From assembly GCA_015680685.1 (NCBI GenBank), contig MNCI01015859.1, forward strand, positions 1 to 64,000: a stretch of 64,000 nucleotides of DNA. The letters run 5' to 3'. The position numbers and the translations under genes were made by a program. This stretch comes from Gnetum montanum. Taxonomy: Eukaryota; Streptophyta; Gnetopsida; Gnetales; Gnetaceae. Below, piece after piece: positions 22,136 to 34,949 of the stretch. Numbering within the stretch: position 1 is the first letter of the stretch; every line of letters begins with the position of its first letter. The notes under the pieces were generated by a model, which was given only the letters and a program-made list of their open reading frames with translations, was not told the origin of the DNA and made no database searches.

Positions 22136-23837
22136 TGTAGCAATCGAAAACATCAAAGGCTAGAATGGTACTCCAAGAAGTCCACAGTTGCACAGCCTTG
22201 ACCGTGCTTCTGCATGAGGGCCTGCTAGGAATGGAGGTAGGGTACCCAAAATGATCTTTTCAATCGAACTAGGACTTATGGGTGTTATGAAGAAACATGT
22301 GTCAAAGGGGGAAGCAATGTTTTGTGATGTCCACAGTGTCCACAAGTGTGAGTGTAGTAGAGGTTTTAGATGTGAAAACGAGGGTGCAAACATGTGAATA
22401 TGTGTCTAAATAGTGTAAAATGCAAATAGAATGCTAAAATGCAAGGAAAATGTGAAAATGCATCGAATGCAAGCAAGAAAGAAAGGCACCACCCCAAAAG
22501 GGAGAGCGTAATTAACTGCAAAGGAAATTTTAAGAGGTATGTGATGTACAAACAAGCATAGTAGGTAGTGTATTCATAGTCTTAGGGTATCTGGCTATAA
22601 AGAATTGGCATTGCTATGAAGTATTATCCTACTAAGTTGGCTATCATGGTGTCTTACAAGCTGCATTGGTGCATAGTATGTTGGGCAGTGTACAATGGTG
22701 TCATGGTGGTATGCAACGGTGTTTATCTGAAGTGCTAAGTGTGCTCTGTGCCAAGTGATCGCTTCAAAATTCCATAATGTCCACCTTGTTTTAGATTTTC
22801 CAATTGAAATGCCAAAATTCCAACACCTAAAACATGAAGCATTGGGTATTTATAGGCCAAGGGTTAGCATGAATCATAGATTGGACACCACGTGGTAGAG
22901 GGGTAGCTGGGAGTACGCTATCCCCAACTACACTCCTACTAAAGCAAATGGTGTTTTGCTGGTGTGCTCCAATGGACCTTGTGGAATTGCCAGATTGTGA
23001 CTACACTACCAAGAATGCATCTGTAAGTGCTGAAAAGACTACATTGTACTTGAAAATAGTACAAAATAATGCAGTTTTGGAGACTATGCTCTAGGACTAC
23101 GCTACCCACTTTCTTTAGTGGTGTCAAGCATAGATACATTTTGGGGGCAAATGGGGGATGTAAATGAAATGAAAATCGCTAATATTGCTTACTGAAGGAA
23201 TGTTGGAGCTGAGATGTAGGCCAATGCTAAGTTTTGAAGGATTCTAAAGGCAGTTCTACCAAACTACACTGACTATGATCTAGAGCATAGCCGTAGGAGT
23301 TAGGCAAATCTTGCCATAAAATGATACTCAATGCAAACTATGCTAACTACCCTCTAAAGCATAGTCCTGGAGGTGAGAGCATAGCCTTGACACTTGGAGA
23401 AATCTATTAAGGATGATGTGCTCATGCCAACTATGCTAACTATGCTCTAAAGCATCGTAGGAAGAGTAGGCTTATGAGTTAGAAAATCTGCCAAATTATT
23501 TCTTCCATGCCAATCCAATCTAGCAGCCTTTGGCTTAACACTTAGGTAAAAATTTGCAAAATTAGTCATTCTAAGATTGACTATGTTGACTACGCTTTGG
23601 AGCATAGCCCTAGCAGGGTGAGTGTAGTTAGGACACTTAGAAAAATTTGTAGTTGCTATTAACACTTAGAAAAATTTTACAAATCTAGACTATTAGTGTC
23701 AACTATGCTAACTATACTCTGGAGTGTAGTCCTAGCAATGGGAGTGTAGTCTTAACAGTTAGACAAAATTTGCCAAGTTTTAACACTTAGCCAAATTTGC
23801 AGTTGAGACCTAGTAGCCCAAATTTGGTGGTGTTTCA
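22136..23837 (-). repeat. E2 3' LTR
   Basis: 1,702 bases from TGTAGC to GGTGGTGTTTCA, alignable with 39696-41376. It is a different subfamily from the E1 LTRs, mainly in the hairpin-repeat part. Confidence 0.9.
23240..23800. repeat. Hairpin words in the E2 3' LTR
   Basis: Repeated ACTATGCTAACTATGCTCT...AGAGCATAGTCCT pairs, each followed by ACACTTAGAAAAA. The word is that of E1 but the spacing is less regular. The matching block in the 5' LTR is 40795-41335. Confidence 0.8.
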
Positions 23838-23850
23838 TTAGCCCCTCTTT
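23838..23850 (-). promoter_or_regulatory. E2 polypurine tract
   Basis: On the minus strand AAAGAGGGGCTAA stands directly before TGAAACACC. Confidence 0.85.
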
Positions 23851-25487
23851 ATTGATGAATAGAGGAGTGGCCCAAGAGACATCAACAAAGAATGCAAAAC
23901 ACCACAGTAGGCTCAACACCAACATTGCTCATTAGTACCTGACTAAATGTCACTTCATCATGCTCAAGAGTGCTAAGGGAAATGGTATGCTGGAGACAAA
24001 GGATGTAGGGATTATGCTAAGCGGTGATAAGGGAACAAAATAAAAATGGTGTGAAGTTGTAAGATGTGGCACTAGGAAATACTTGTTGCCAAAATGATGA
24101 TCTCCCATTGTAATGCTTGTGAGAGAGTCAATGCCCATGATACTAGAATGGCTTGCCCCTGAAATTGTGATCTCTCATCAGAGTGCTTGTGAGAAGGTTG
24201 ATGTAGATTTAAGGTTGGAACAGTTATGAAATTGTAGCTTTACTAATTTTTGCTTGGGGACATGTTTTGTCCCATTCTCTTTACACTTTCTTTTTGCATT
24301 TTTTGCTTCTTTGATTGTAAGGCAAACCTACTTTGGGCTCTTCACATTGTGAGATGCTAGCTACAGGATGCTTTTCGTATGGTGGGTTATGTGCCATCTA
24401 ATGAGATTTACTTTAGTGTAATTGTGTTGCATCTGTAGGATAGGTGTTTCCTCCTTGGGATGAGTTGCATTACACTTTCTTGGGCTTTGATCGACCTATA
24501 GAAGCTTCCCATAGAACGAGTTGCGTTACATCCACTATGGGTTCTTTGGTTGACGTAGATCAGGTGCCATGTGCAGTGAAAGGGTTGCAAACTTGGTGAT
24601 GCAAGGGCAAGTAAGGAAATGCAAGTTAAAAGGGATGAATGTGAGTAGGCTAAAGTGGAGTAATAGGGATGTGCACTCTTAACCAGTTCAGCTAACTTGA
24701 TCATGCACATCGAAGCAATGTAACATCTTGTTGTTGTGATGAGATGTGCCTCTACATGACCACCTCTAAGGCTTTACCCTGCAAACACAATGTAGAGAAA
24801 ATGACAAAACAACCACATAGCATGAGATGAGAGTAGACTACTGGATGCAATTATGTTGCAAATGCTGCAATGGTTGGACTAGTTATAAGAGCTTGAAGAA
24901 CTAGTGTAGGAGAAGCAGTGCAGGTGCTAGAGTGAGAAGGCTGCAAAAGCTCTAATAGACACTAGAAGCGAGCATCTAGAGAGGTTAGCAAAATGGCTTA
25001 GGATGATGGTGATGTAGGTGCTCGATACTCCACACCAAGGATAGTTTCTTGAAAAGCTAGCAAAATGGCAAAGAGCCAGAATGCTATAAAAACTTCCAAG
25101 CCTAGGTAATGGTGAGGGTTGCAGGATGGTAGCAAAATAGTTGGGCCATAGTACTATTGGTACTCCAGCGGGTAGTGCTGATAACAAGAGCTTCAAGTAA
25201 TAAGGAAATACCTAAGGTCGGTAATGTTGTTGGTGTGACTTGGGGTTGCTACTATTGGTGACCTTGGCAGGAGCTCTAGAAAGTCAAAAAATGCCTAAGG
25301 AAATTTTTGGAGGATTAGCAAAATGTCAAGGGGTGGTAACACTACAAATGTTCTAGAGATCTCTCTTGATGACATGAAATCTATTTTGAAAATTTTGTGC
25401 CCCACTTCACCCATGACATATAGGTGAATGATGAAGAGTTAGAAGTATTCATGCTCGCTTATTTGCAAAACTATGCGTGTTGAACGA
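23851..25487 (-). other. E2 3' noncoding region
   Basis: Alignable with E1 4116-4907 but longer. It contains a repeated AGCAAAATGGC-type word near 24986, 25061 and 25312. No gene is recognised. Confidence 0.6.
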
Positions 25488-25915
25488 CAAACCCAGTTTA
25501 AGGTCCTGGCAAATTGTGATGTGCTAGTTTATAGTTCTAGCAGACTGTTGGGTGCTAATTTACCATCATGGTGGATGAGTTGTTATGCCAATTTAACATC
25601 ATGACCTAAGGATGAGTTGTGATAGTTTAAGCATCATGACAGACAAATGCTAAGGATGCCAGTTTTAGCATCGTGGCCCAAGGATTGTCTATGTTACTTT
25701 ATAGTCGTAGCAAACTTTTGCTATGCCAGTTTATAATCGTAGCGAACTATGGATGTCGATGCCAGTTTAACATTGTAGCAAACATACTATGCTAGTTTAT
25801 AGTCATAGCATAATTTTTCTATGCTAGTTTATAGTCATAGTGGACTATTTGTGCCATTTTATATTCGTAGCAGACTATCTGTGCTAGTTTATAGTCGTAG
25901 CAAACTCTTGGTTAC
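25488..25915. repeat. Minisatellite behind E2 integrase
   Basis: About eleven units of 33-45 bases, GCCAGTTTATAGTCGTAGC followed by AAAC or GGAC. Same family and same position as 4908-5262 in E1. Confidence 0.88.
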
Positions 25916-25945
25916 CTTGCTTTTTCATTGATGTGGCATTGTGTA

Positions 25946-28900
25946 CTAGGCATAATATGGCTTCAAGTATGGGTGGTTCATCAAATTGGAAAATTCATTG
26001 CCATAATGGTTAGCAAACTTAAACACTTCATTGTCATAAGCCTTAATGACCAAGAAAGGCCCTTCCCAGTTGGCTGAGAATTTATTCACAGGTTTGTGAA
26101 TGGCCTTGAGGACTAAGTTCCCTTTCTTGACCGAGTGTTAATGCTAATTGTGATGGTATTTCTACCATTATGTTTGTTAGTATAGTTTGATTTGATCAAG
26201 TTTTTGCATGTGCTCCTCCTCTATCGAGTCAAGGTCCATGGTTCTCAACTCGTCATTAAGCCTCGTTGATGAAGCTTGAGAGGATCACACATAGTGATGG
26301 GAGCTACAATTTAAGAGGCAAGATGGCTTTAGAACCATAAACCAAACTGTATAGTGTCTTACCTATTACAATTCTTCATGTCATGAAGTAGGCCTAAAGT
26401 GTGTGAATCATCTACTCATGACATCACCATTTGCTACAGTTGAGCATCTTCTTTAGAAGATTGACGATGATCTTGTTTGTGGCCTCTACTTGGCCATTCC
26501 CTTATGGATAGTAGGGTGATGAAAAGGAATGTTTGATTTTTAACCACTTGACAAAGGCATTAGTCTCAGTACTGCTAAACTGTGGCCCATTGTCTATGAC
26601 TATGATCATGGGTAAACCAAAATGGGACACTATGTTATCGAGTATGAATTTGCAAACCTGGTATGATGTAGTCTTCCTAAGGGGAATAGCCTTGACCCAC
26701 TTCGTGAAATACTCAATGATAGTTATAATGAAGCTATGCCCTGTGGAGGATGTAGGAATTATTGGTCCTATGATGTGCAACCTCCAATGTTGGAATGACC
26801 ATGTGATCTGCATTGTATGTAGTTTAGTGGATGGTACATGCATTAAGTTACCATGTCATTGACACATGTCACATGTCTTAACCTTAGAAACGCAATCATG
26901 CTCCATGTAAGGCTAGTAGTAGCCTAAGCATTTGATCTTTGCCACCATTTCCTTGGATGCTATGTGGCCTCCGCAAAGTCCCTCATGGACTTGTTTAATG
27001 ATCGTCTGCACTTCATTGTCACTAACACATGTTAATAGTATGCCATTGTAGGATCTACGATGTAAAGTGCTATCACCCATGATGACATACTTTCACGATC
27101 ACTTTTGGACGGCATCCTTTTGGGTAGTGGTTAGATGTTGTGGAGGTTGACCCTATAGAAGGTATGACTTGATATCGTTGTACCACTCTACGATGTGGGT
27201 TGTGCTTACTATGGCTATGGATGAAATGTCAATTGTTTGCATGATAGGCACAGTCCAATCTTCCACCACAATGGGTAATGCATGAAACATTTCAATTGTA
27301 ATGCTTAAGGCTAACATTGCTAATGCATCGACAATGGAGTTTTCATTGTGTGGGATATGTTGAACATTAGCAATTGCAAATTACTTGAGCAAATGATTTG
27401 CTAGGCAATAATAAGGATTTAAGTATTAGGCTTTACAAGCATAAACCTTTGTAACTTGGTTGACAACTAGTTGCCAGTCCCCTCGAATTGCTAGGTTTTG
27501 TATTCCTAGGTCATTTGCTAAGATACCCCAAAGGAGATCTTCATACTCTGCCAAATTATTAGTGCATGGAAATGCAAAATGATACATGAAGGGTCAGATC
27601 CCCCTAGATGGAAATGTGATTATGGTAGTGACACTACCTCCTTGAGAGGTTGAAGTGCCATCGAAGTGTAAGAGTGCCTCAAAGTTGTCAGGCACTTGAC
27701 TTATGCTAGTGACATGCTGATCTAGAAATTCTAGATCTATCATTACTTGGTCATTGATTGTGGAAGTTGTAAGTTGTGCAACTATTGCTTGACCTTTGGT
27801 TGATGCTTGTGCAATGTAATGCAAGTCAAACTCCACAATTATTAATTTCCAACGTGCAATGTGACTGCTCTCATAGATATTCATTGTAATAGCTCGGAGT
27901 ACATTGCTCTTATAGATGATGTTTACTTGGCTATGGAAAAGATAATGCCTTCATTGCTTAAGTGTGAAGACTAAGGTGAGGCAAGTCTTTTCCACATTGT
28001 TGTATTTTGCTTCTTCAGCCATTAATGCATGGCTTAGGTAGCACACAGGGACATCAATGCCATCATCTTGCTTTCGGAATAGCAAAGAAGTGATGGATGT
28101 GTCTAAGGTAGTAAGATAGATGAAGAATAGTTTATCTTCTTATGGAAGGTAGATCATTAGAAATTGAGCTAGCTCCTAGTTAAGGTTGTCGAATGCTGCT
28201 TGGCATTGAGCTATCCACTCAAAGTGGACTCCTTTTTTGAGTAAGTATTACATTAGATGCAACTTGTTGGTTAATCGTGTGATAAACCATTGTATGAATT
28301 GCAATCTACCTTATAACCCTCATAGCTCCTTAAGGTTAGCTAGTGGTGCTATGTTGAAAATGACCTTAACTTATTTAGGTCTACAGGTATGCCTACTTCT
28401 GATACTATGAAACCTAGCATGTAGCTCATCTTGACATTGAAGATACATTTCTAAGGATTCAAACTAAGTTCATGCTTTAGGCAGCACTTGAGCACAAGGT
28501 CTAAGTCATCTATGTTGTTGTGTGATGCCTTGGACTTAACTACCATATCATCAATGTAATTGTTGAGTAGACTTAATAAGTAATCATGAAAAATGTACGT
28601 CATGGCACATTGATAAGTTGCTCCTATGTTCTTCAATTCGAAGGGCATCATGGTGTAGCAAAAAGTACCCCAAGGGGTCATGAAGGTAGTATTGAGCTGG
28701 TGCTCTAAGTTAATTCAAATATGGTTATAACCTAAGAACTCATCCGTGAAGGACAACAAGGCATGACTAGCCGTGGTATCAATCAATTGATCAATACTAG
28801 GCAATGGGAAGTTGTCTTTGATGGTTGCCTTGTTGAGGTCTCAGAAGTCTATTTAAATATGTATACTTCCATTTTTCTTGGGTACAACTACAATGTTGGA

Positions 28901-29442
28901 GATCTAGTCTACATAGTCAATAAACTAGATGAAACCGCTTTGTAGAGCTTAGTGATTTCATCGTGGACTACCAATGCCACCTCAGGCTTAACCTTTCAGG
29001 CTTTCTGCTTGATTGGTTTCATGTTGGGATCGAGGATTATGTTATGTTGCACTAAGCAAGGATCTAATCCTAGCATGTCTTCATAAGACCACGCAAATGC
29101 CTTGATGTTTTCATTAAGTACCTTTGCGATGTTTTGGGCATGTGGAGGCTCTAACAAAGAACTAAGTTTCAATGTTTTCACCTTGCCACTGGATGTTGCT
29201 ATAGGGATTTCAATGATGGGATCCTCGATGATGTCACCTATCTCTAGATTTAGAGCCCTAACTAGATGGTCTAGCTAGTCTAGCGATGTCTCTACGAATG
29301 TTATGTATTCATTGTAGGTTACGAGCTCAAGGTCTAGGCATTAAGGATTGATGAATTACATAAGATCACCATGTGGCCTGATGAGAACTAGAGGCAAATG
29401 AAAATGCTCATACATAGTCATGTTGTAAATCCTACAATAATC
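25946..29442 (-). pseudogene. E2 pol: RT, RNase H, second RNase H, integrase (decayed)
   Basis: From the acceptor at 29443 the minus strand reads MTMYEHFHLPLVL, ITFVETSLD, AFAWSYEDMLGLDP (29080) and PIKQKA, then RT with WGTFCYTMMPFELKN and an intact YIDD near 28555. RNase H follows to about 27790. Next are ARWKLIIVEFDLHY and the second RNase H, with FDGTSTSQGGS (27660) and TNNLAEYEDLLWGI (27570). The integrase zinc finger (27000-26865) keeps H, H, C, C. In the core, the first Asp reads His (LHIIGP); the second (IDNGPQFS) and the Glu (GQVEATNK) remain. NWEGPFLVIKAYDN leads to a TAG at 25948-25946. It is the best-preserved Tat-type pol here but has many stops. Confidence 0.92.
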
Positions 29443-29466
29443 CTGCAAAAGCAACCAAAAGAATGT
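29443..29466 (-). promoter_or_regulatory. Candidate sense-strand 3' splice site before E2 RT
   Basis: On the minus strand CATTCTTTTGGTTGCTTTTGCAG precedes GATTATTGTAGG. This is a strong plant-type acceptor with a T-rich tract. E1 has an acceptor-like site at the corresponding place (8744). Confidence 0.6.
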
Positions 29467-29574
29467 CAAGTCACACTTGTCTTAATGAGAGCAATATGCA
29501 TAGTTAAAGAAAATAATGTGATAAAATTTTACCCAAGTATGTAAATGTGATTTTATAGGCAAGGGATGCATGAG

Positions 29575-29735
29575 CCGGTTTTGAGCCTTAGCAGGCTATG
29601 GGGTTGCTAGTTTAAGGTCTTAGTGGACCGTAAAGTGCTAGTTTAAGATCTTAGTGGACCGTTAGGTGCTAGTTTAATGTCATAGTGAATGGTGAAATAC
29701 CAATTTAACATTATAACAAATAGTTGGATCCGTTA
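29575..29735. repeat. Short minisatellite upstream of E2 RT
   Basis: Four units of the AGTTTAAGGTCTTAGTGGACC type, corresponding to 15490-15560 in E1. Confidence 0.75.
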
Positions 29736-30809
29736 AATGCATTATTGAAACAAGGTTTAGTGCATTAGGAAAGAAAAATTGGCTAGAGCACTCATCGAGC
29801 AACTAGAAAAATTCAAAATTTTTTAAGTCCAAAGATAGCTAGAAAAATAAAAAAAATTTCTAACTCTAATGACTACACTCATCCCTAACTATGCTCAACA
29901 CTGTTGAGCATAGTCCTAAGTAGGTAAAAACTTAAGTGGTCCCTAGGGGTTTATAAGCACATTTTACCCTTGGTAAATTTATCATTATCAAAAGGCAAAA
30001 ATGAACTTTTTAGAGTATAGCATAGTTACAAGAGTGTAGTCGCCAACATGTCATGCTGAAGTGGATGTTAATCTCTTGGCTTAGCCAATGTGGATGAGGG
30101 AGAGCAACTCCTGAACACCTACTATAGGCACGATGGAGGAGCGAAGGGCACCATCGATCGCTAGGTACCCTAACTATGCTAACCCTCCTTTGTCATTATT
30201 TTTGCATTGCTTGCTTGCCTTTTGCACTTAGGAATTTTTTGTGGGTTTTGGACCTTATGTTTTTGGTGGCACCCTACCATGGCAAGGGCCACCACCGTTG
30301 CGATGGTCATGGTCGTTGCAGATGTGAGGGTGTGTGTTGTGTTGCAGGGGTTTTGTCTTCATGTGTGGGGTTTACTAGTGATGCCCTACCATGGCAAGGG
30401 CCACCACTATTACGATCGTTGCAGCCACATGACAATGGGGGAGTGCATAGTGGTGAGGGTTTTGAGTAGGCAAGGGATGAGGATTCAGCTATGGCTATAG
30501 CTACAAGGAGGAGAGGCAGAAGTCTTGTGCTTAGTTGTGTTTTATTATTTTTTTGTCTTAGAGATAAAAATTTAGCTACATAGCAATGTGCACAAGATAA
30601 GAGAATTAGGTTGTAGTGGCTACAACAACTATGGCAGCTGAAGTGGCTATAGGAGAAATGTTCATAGGCTTGTAAGAAAGTTTTTCTCTCTTTTTATTCT
30701 TAGGGTACTTAGGGTGAGAGATCAAGGTTTCGATAGAGATCTAGGTTTCGGTGATGCCCTGTTGCTACTACCTGAATAGAATGGTCATGGAAAGTGCTGC
30801 CGTAGCCTA

Positions 30810-30834
30810 TGAATTTATTATTATTATTATTATT
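30810..30834. repeat. TTA microsatellite
   Basis: Eight TTA units. Confidence 0.9.
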
Positions 30835-30957
30835 TTGATCCCTTGCTTACGCAAGGAAGGGATGAGGGTTTAGCCACAGCCCTTAAGGCATCATGCGTGA
30901 CAGAGGGTAACTAGCACAACCTATGGTAGGGAAGAGTTGCGATGGGATCATCCCCCT

Positions 30958-30976
30958 CCCCCCCCCCCCCCCCCCC
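30958..30976. repeat. Run of 19 C
   Basis: An uninterrupted C homopolymer, preceded by TCCCCCT. It is not seen in E1. Its length may be unreliable. Confidence 0.85.
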
Positions 30977-31653
30977 TTTTGAATATTTTTAGGGGTGGTC
31001 ATAGGGGCTATGAGAGCTTAGCACCCTACGGTAGGGATGTGAAGCCGTAGGGGCTGTGGGAGAGGGCATTATGAGGGGCACGTTTTTTCTTAAGTTTTGC
31101 TTTTTTTTTTCTTGGAGAAATCATTATTTTTTGACAACATAGCCCCATAAGAGCGTAGCCAACAGTTAAAATTTTTCTTTTAAAATTTTTAAATTTTTTT
31201 AGGGATATGCTCCCAGGAGTGTAACCAGTAGTTAGATTTTTTCTTTGTGTGACTATGCTCTACAATTACCAGAGTGTGATTGATGGTTGCAAAGTTAGAA
31301 AAAATTTGAATTTTCAAACTACGCTCTCGAAGGTATCTGCAAGTTAAAAAAATTTTAAATTATATACAAAAATGGAACTTGTGAAATGTAAAATGTTAAT
31401 GTCATATCACCCAAAACATGCAAAGTGTAATGCCAGATGTGTGAACATGTGGGATAAAATGCTAATGCTACGAAAACATGCTTTATCCTAGTGAGTACCA
31501 AGTGCATCAAATGTGTGTCTTGACATCTTATACCCGATATTTTTCCTAAGTTATGCTACGTCATGCTAAATTTTGCTAAGTGTAAATTAATGTGTCTTTG
31601 CCAAAATGCATCTATTGTATACTAACACTATGTTTGTTGCCTTGTGCTTGTAG

Positions 31654-34600
31654 AGTATTGCTAAAGCCCATTTTAGTCATCGTGGAGCTTGTTAACATCC
31701 TTTGTTGTATGGGTGAGCTCGTGCCCAACATGCCTGCACCAGATATGAAGGTGGGTTGTTAGGTGGTATAGTTTCAACTAGAGCCATTTGAGTTCCTAAC
31801 ATTTTTGCTGCATAACTATAGTGTGATTATGTGGTCATACTTAGCAGTGGAGGCTGCAAGCACCATCACTAAGACATTGCTGCATAGAGCCAACTAGGAC
31901 ATACTAAGGTTCATGTTTGATGAGCCCAAGATTGGTGATGATAAGGTAGGTGTTTCAAGGTGATGCCCTAGGGACACTTAGCCCTTATATAAGATCTGAA
32001 GAATGCTAGAATTTTCTTATTATAATAAGAGCAACACCCTCTTCGTTGCTCTACATGTGCATTCCCTATTGTAGAACCCACCTAGAACTATATATTGCAC
32101 TGAAGGGTAAGTGCCCCTATGATTTTGCATTAAGTTTCTTGCTAGTGGCGTAGGCTAGGTTTACTAATTACTAACTACTCATGCTTAATGCTAGATTTAA
32201 AGTTGATGATGAAAGGCTCCATGATGAGCTAGAGGCTCTTGGCTTGATTCACACCACCCTAGATGTGTTCTCCTCTAGTTAGAACTTTCAAGAGGCCGTA
32301 ATTAAGCAAGTGGAAGAGGATCTAAAGTATTATCCTACTTGGTACCCAAAGGCGTTTAAGCCGTATAGGACCTATGATTGGGTTGATGAGGGGTGGGCTA
32401 GTGGTAAGCCCAACATTGAGGAGTCAATTGCACCACCACCTCCATCTCGTGCACCGTTTGTTCTATGTAAGCACTTGTTGTTCAGTTCTTAAGCTTGTTA
32501 ACATGCATTCATTGATTTACCCTTGTGTAATATTAACTTTTTTTACCTATGTTGCAGTTGCAGTTGCTTTAGGAGAGGTGATGATGGTCACCACAAGCCG
32601 TAACGAGGCCACCCTCATCATGAAGTACAATGATGTGAAGGGGGCACAACATTGGTTATGCCATTAGGCCTCAGAGGAATTGACTAGTTGGCTTACATGG
32701 GTTGGGTTGATGGACCTTTTCTTGGCCCTTAGCCTAAGAATTCTAGTGGCTGAGATGGTTACCATTATTAACCCCTTCAGCAGCAGTGCCTGCTGCTTTG
32801 TGACTCGCGTGCACGGAGTGAGGGTAGTCTTGGATCTTAAAGATACCTTATTTTTTGACCTCTTTGGTCTTTCCTTTGAGGGTTGGTCAATCATTGACAA
32901 GTCTAGTAGAGAGGTATATCATAAAGGAGAGATTGAGGAGTGGTTTGGACCATCCAATCTCACAAAGTTATCATGATTAGAGATGTGCATGTGCTTGAGG
33001 TTTAGGAGCTCTACCCTCTTTTTCTTGCCTGTGACTTTCTAAAGTTACTCTCCTAGGAAAAGACCCTTGAGGTGGAGCAAGTGCAAGTGATGAGGGAGAT
33101 ACTAGAGGAGAGCACGAGGTTCAACTGGGCCTCTTTCCTTATCACCAGACTGTAAGCAGAGATCACCAGATTTTGCTACAACCTCCAACCAAGGTCTCAT
33201 GTGCACTTTGCATTCTTTGCAGTGTATATGTGAAGGTTTGTAGAGTTTTTGGTAGTCTATGATAGTAGGCATTGGATAATGCAAGATTGTGAGAAACTGT
33301 CCAAGCCTTGGTTCAGGCACCTATTCATAACCACTCGCATGTAGGACCCCCCCAGAGGGAATCGATGAGTCATACTCAGTTACAACAAAGGAGGTCATGA
33401 TCATATTATTCCCATGAAAATATAGGAAAGTGTCCCTTGATCATTATTGGGGATGCAAGCAAGGCCAACCATTATATTGTAGAAATGGTGGGGTCTTTCA
33501 AGGCAAAAATTAAGAGGCCACGCTTAGCAAAGGCAGCTGCCCTTGCACTTGGACAAGCAGGCACCAAGAAATCCTACTTTAAGATATCCACTTTGAGCGT
33601 AGATGTTGCAAATTAGTTCATGTGTAGATGCATTTGATTTTAAATTTTCTATATTTATAATTTTTATGTTTTCTTGTTATGTTATGCTAATGTTATTATG
33701 TTATATTTGTGAGTTAAGCAAGAGGGCTATCGAAGCAACGATGGCCATAGTGGTAGCAAAGATGACCCCTTCTCAAGCTAAGGAGGAGGAGGCATAGAGA
33801 GAGGAGCTACATGAGGATCCTAACTAGATGGCTAAGATGGATGCTATCCCTAAATATCCTCCTGAAGTGGAGGAAGTGTCTTTCCATGTGTATAAGTTAG
33901 CAAGTGCACGCTATCTAGTGTGAAAGCATTATGGACCTGTAGGTGCTCGAACAAGCACCTGTGGAAACATGTTCATGAACTTCAGGAGATAATGATGAGC
34001 CATAACATAAAGATCGAGGACCTCTAGTCCTAATATGATTTCTTATCAGCTCAAGCATAAGGAGATAGTACTTGGTAGACCATAGAGATCGATTACGCCA
34101 AGTATTGGTCGATGATTTAGGGCAAGAATGAGGCCACTTGGGAGATCATCAAGTAGAGGTTACAAATGGATTTGCTTGCCCAGAAGGGTGAAGAGTGGAA
34201 ATGTTTCAGCACTAAGGTGTGTAAATGGGGGCACACATAGAAGGACCACAAATGCCACTATAAGCATGAGCAAGATGCATATCTACAACAACTCAAAGAA
34301 GATTCTATCAAAGCCTATCACCTTGAGTTGTTTGTTGTGAGATTGGCGAGAGTTAGACTTTTGAGATATTTTCTTGCTACATAGTGATTAGTGATTCTCT
34401 AGATTAAGAGATTACCATGCCCTCAAGGGAGGCTTCTTTTACCACCTTTTCGATGTAGCTTCTCACATGGATCACCATGGACAAAGATAAGACCCTTGCA
34501 AGTGTTGACTTCGGCCACGAGGACTAGACACGGCTATTAGAGGTTGAGATCCTCCATCATTTAAAGGAGGGCCTTGATAGCATACCTCCAGACATGGTTG

Positions 34601-34765
34601 ATGCAAGACCCTCTCAAGTTATTTTTTTTATTTTTATGCTTTTTTTGTATTAGGTTTCATATCATACATTTGCATTGTTGTTGATAGGCACCAGGTGACA
34701 CTATAGGCCCCAATGGCATAGCGAAAGAAGAGGAGCCTCCACCCCCGCTCAGTGCCATCGATTAA
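31654..34765 (+). pseudogene. Antisense multi-exon gene of E2 (better-preserved copy)
   Basis: Exons 31654-32106 (453 bases, as in E1) and 32195-32466, then a long exon from 32558 to about 33600, further exons, and the last exon 34688-34765 ending in TAA. Introns 32107-32194, 32467-32557 and 34618-34687 have GT...AG ends. Splicing the first two continues one frame through YYPTWYPKAFKPYRTYDW, APPPPSRAPFVL, EVMMVTT, EATLIMKY, WVGLMDLFLALSLRILV and VRVVLDLKDTLFFDLFGLS, with few stops. Phase-0 splicing of the last keeps RPSQ|APG next to EEEEPPPPLSAID-like residues at the C-terminus. A charged, coiled-coil-like part lies near 33950-34330. The codon at E1's ATG is GTA here. The layout (globular part, coiled coil, acidic/proline tail) recalls plant transposon accessory proteins, but I cannot assign a family. 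Antisense placement protects its introns from removal during retrotransposition. Confidence 0.75.
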
Positions 34766-34949
34766 GAAAATCCTGATGCAGCCTTATCACCAAGAATTTT
34801 TGTATTTTTATGTATTTTTTCTCTATAATGTGAATGGTCTTGTCATTTGATATTATTCTTTTATGAGATGTAGTGGATTTTTTGCTACATAGAGTGTATT
34901 GCTATGTGCTAAATATTAACGATGCAGTGAGTTGATGCAAAAAAATTAA

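Larger units (their letters stand above)
29736..31653 (+). promoter_or_regulatory. E2 region upstream of the antisense gene
   Basis: GACTAYGCTC and inverse words occur near 29872, 29890, 29910, 30015, 30036, 30172, 31150, 31253 and 31318, as in E1. A 60-base block (ACCATGGCAAGGGCCACCAC...) occurs twice at 30276-30330 and 30387-30430. A TTA microsatellite (30810-30834) and a run of 19 C (30958-30976) are present. A|GTGAGTACC at 31491 and TTGTAG at 31653 match E1's candidate leader intron. Confidence 0.5.

Noticed and set aside
30958-30976. C run as a G-quadruplex or regulatory element
   Set aside because: A plain homopolymer not found in E1; length may be a sequencing effect.
31654-34765. Antisense gene as a plant mobile domain protein
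   Set aside because: I looked for the usual start of that domain (RWRPET-type, LPxGExTxTLxDV) in both copies and did not find it.
31654-34765. Antisense gene as a host gene next to an element
   Set aside because: It occurs at the same place in two separate copies of the same element, so it belongs to the element.
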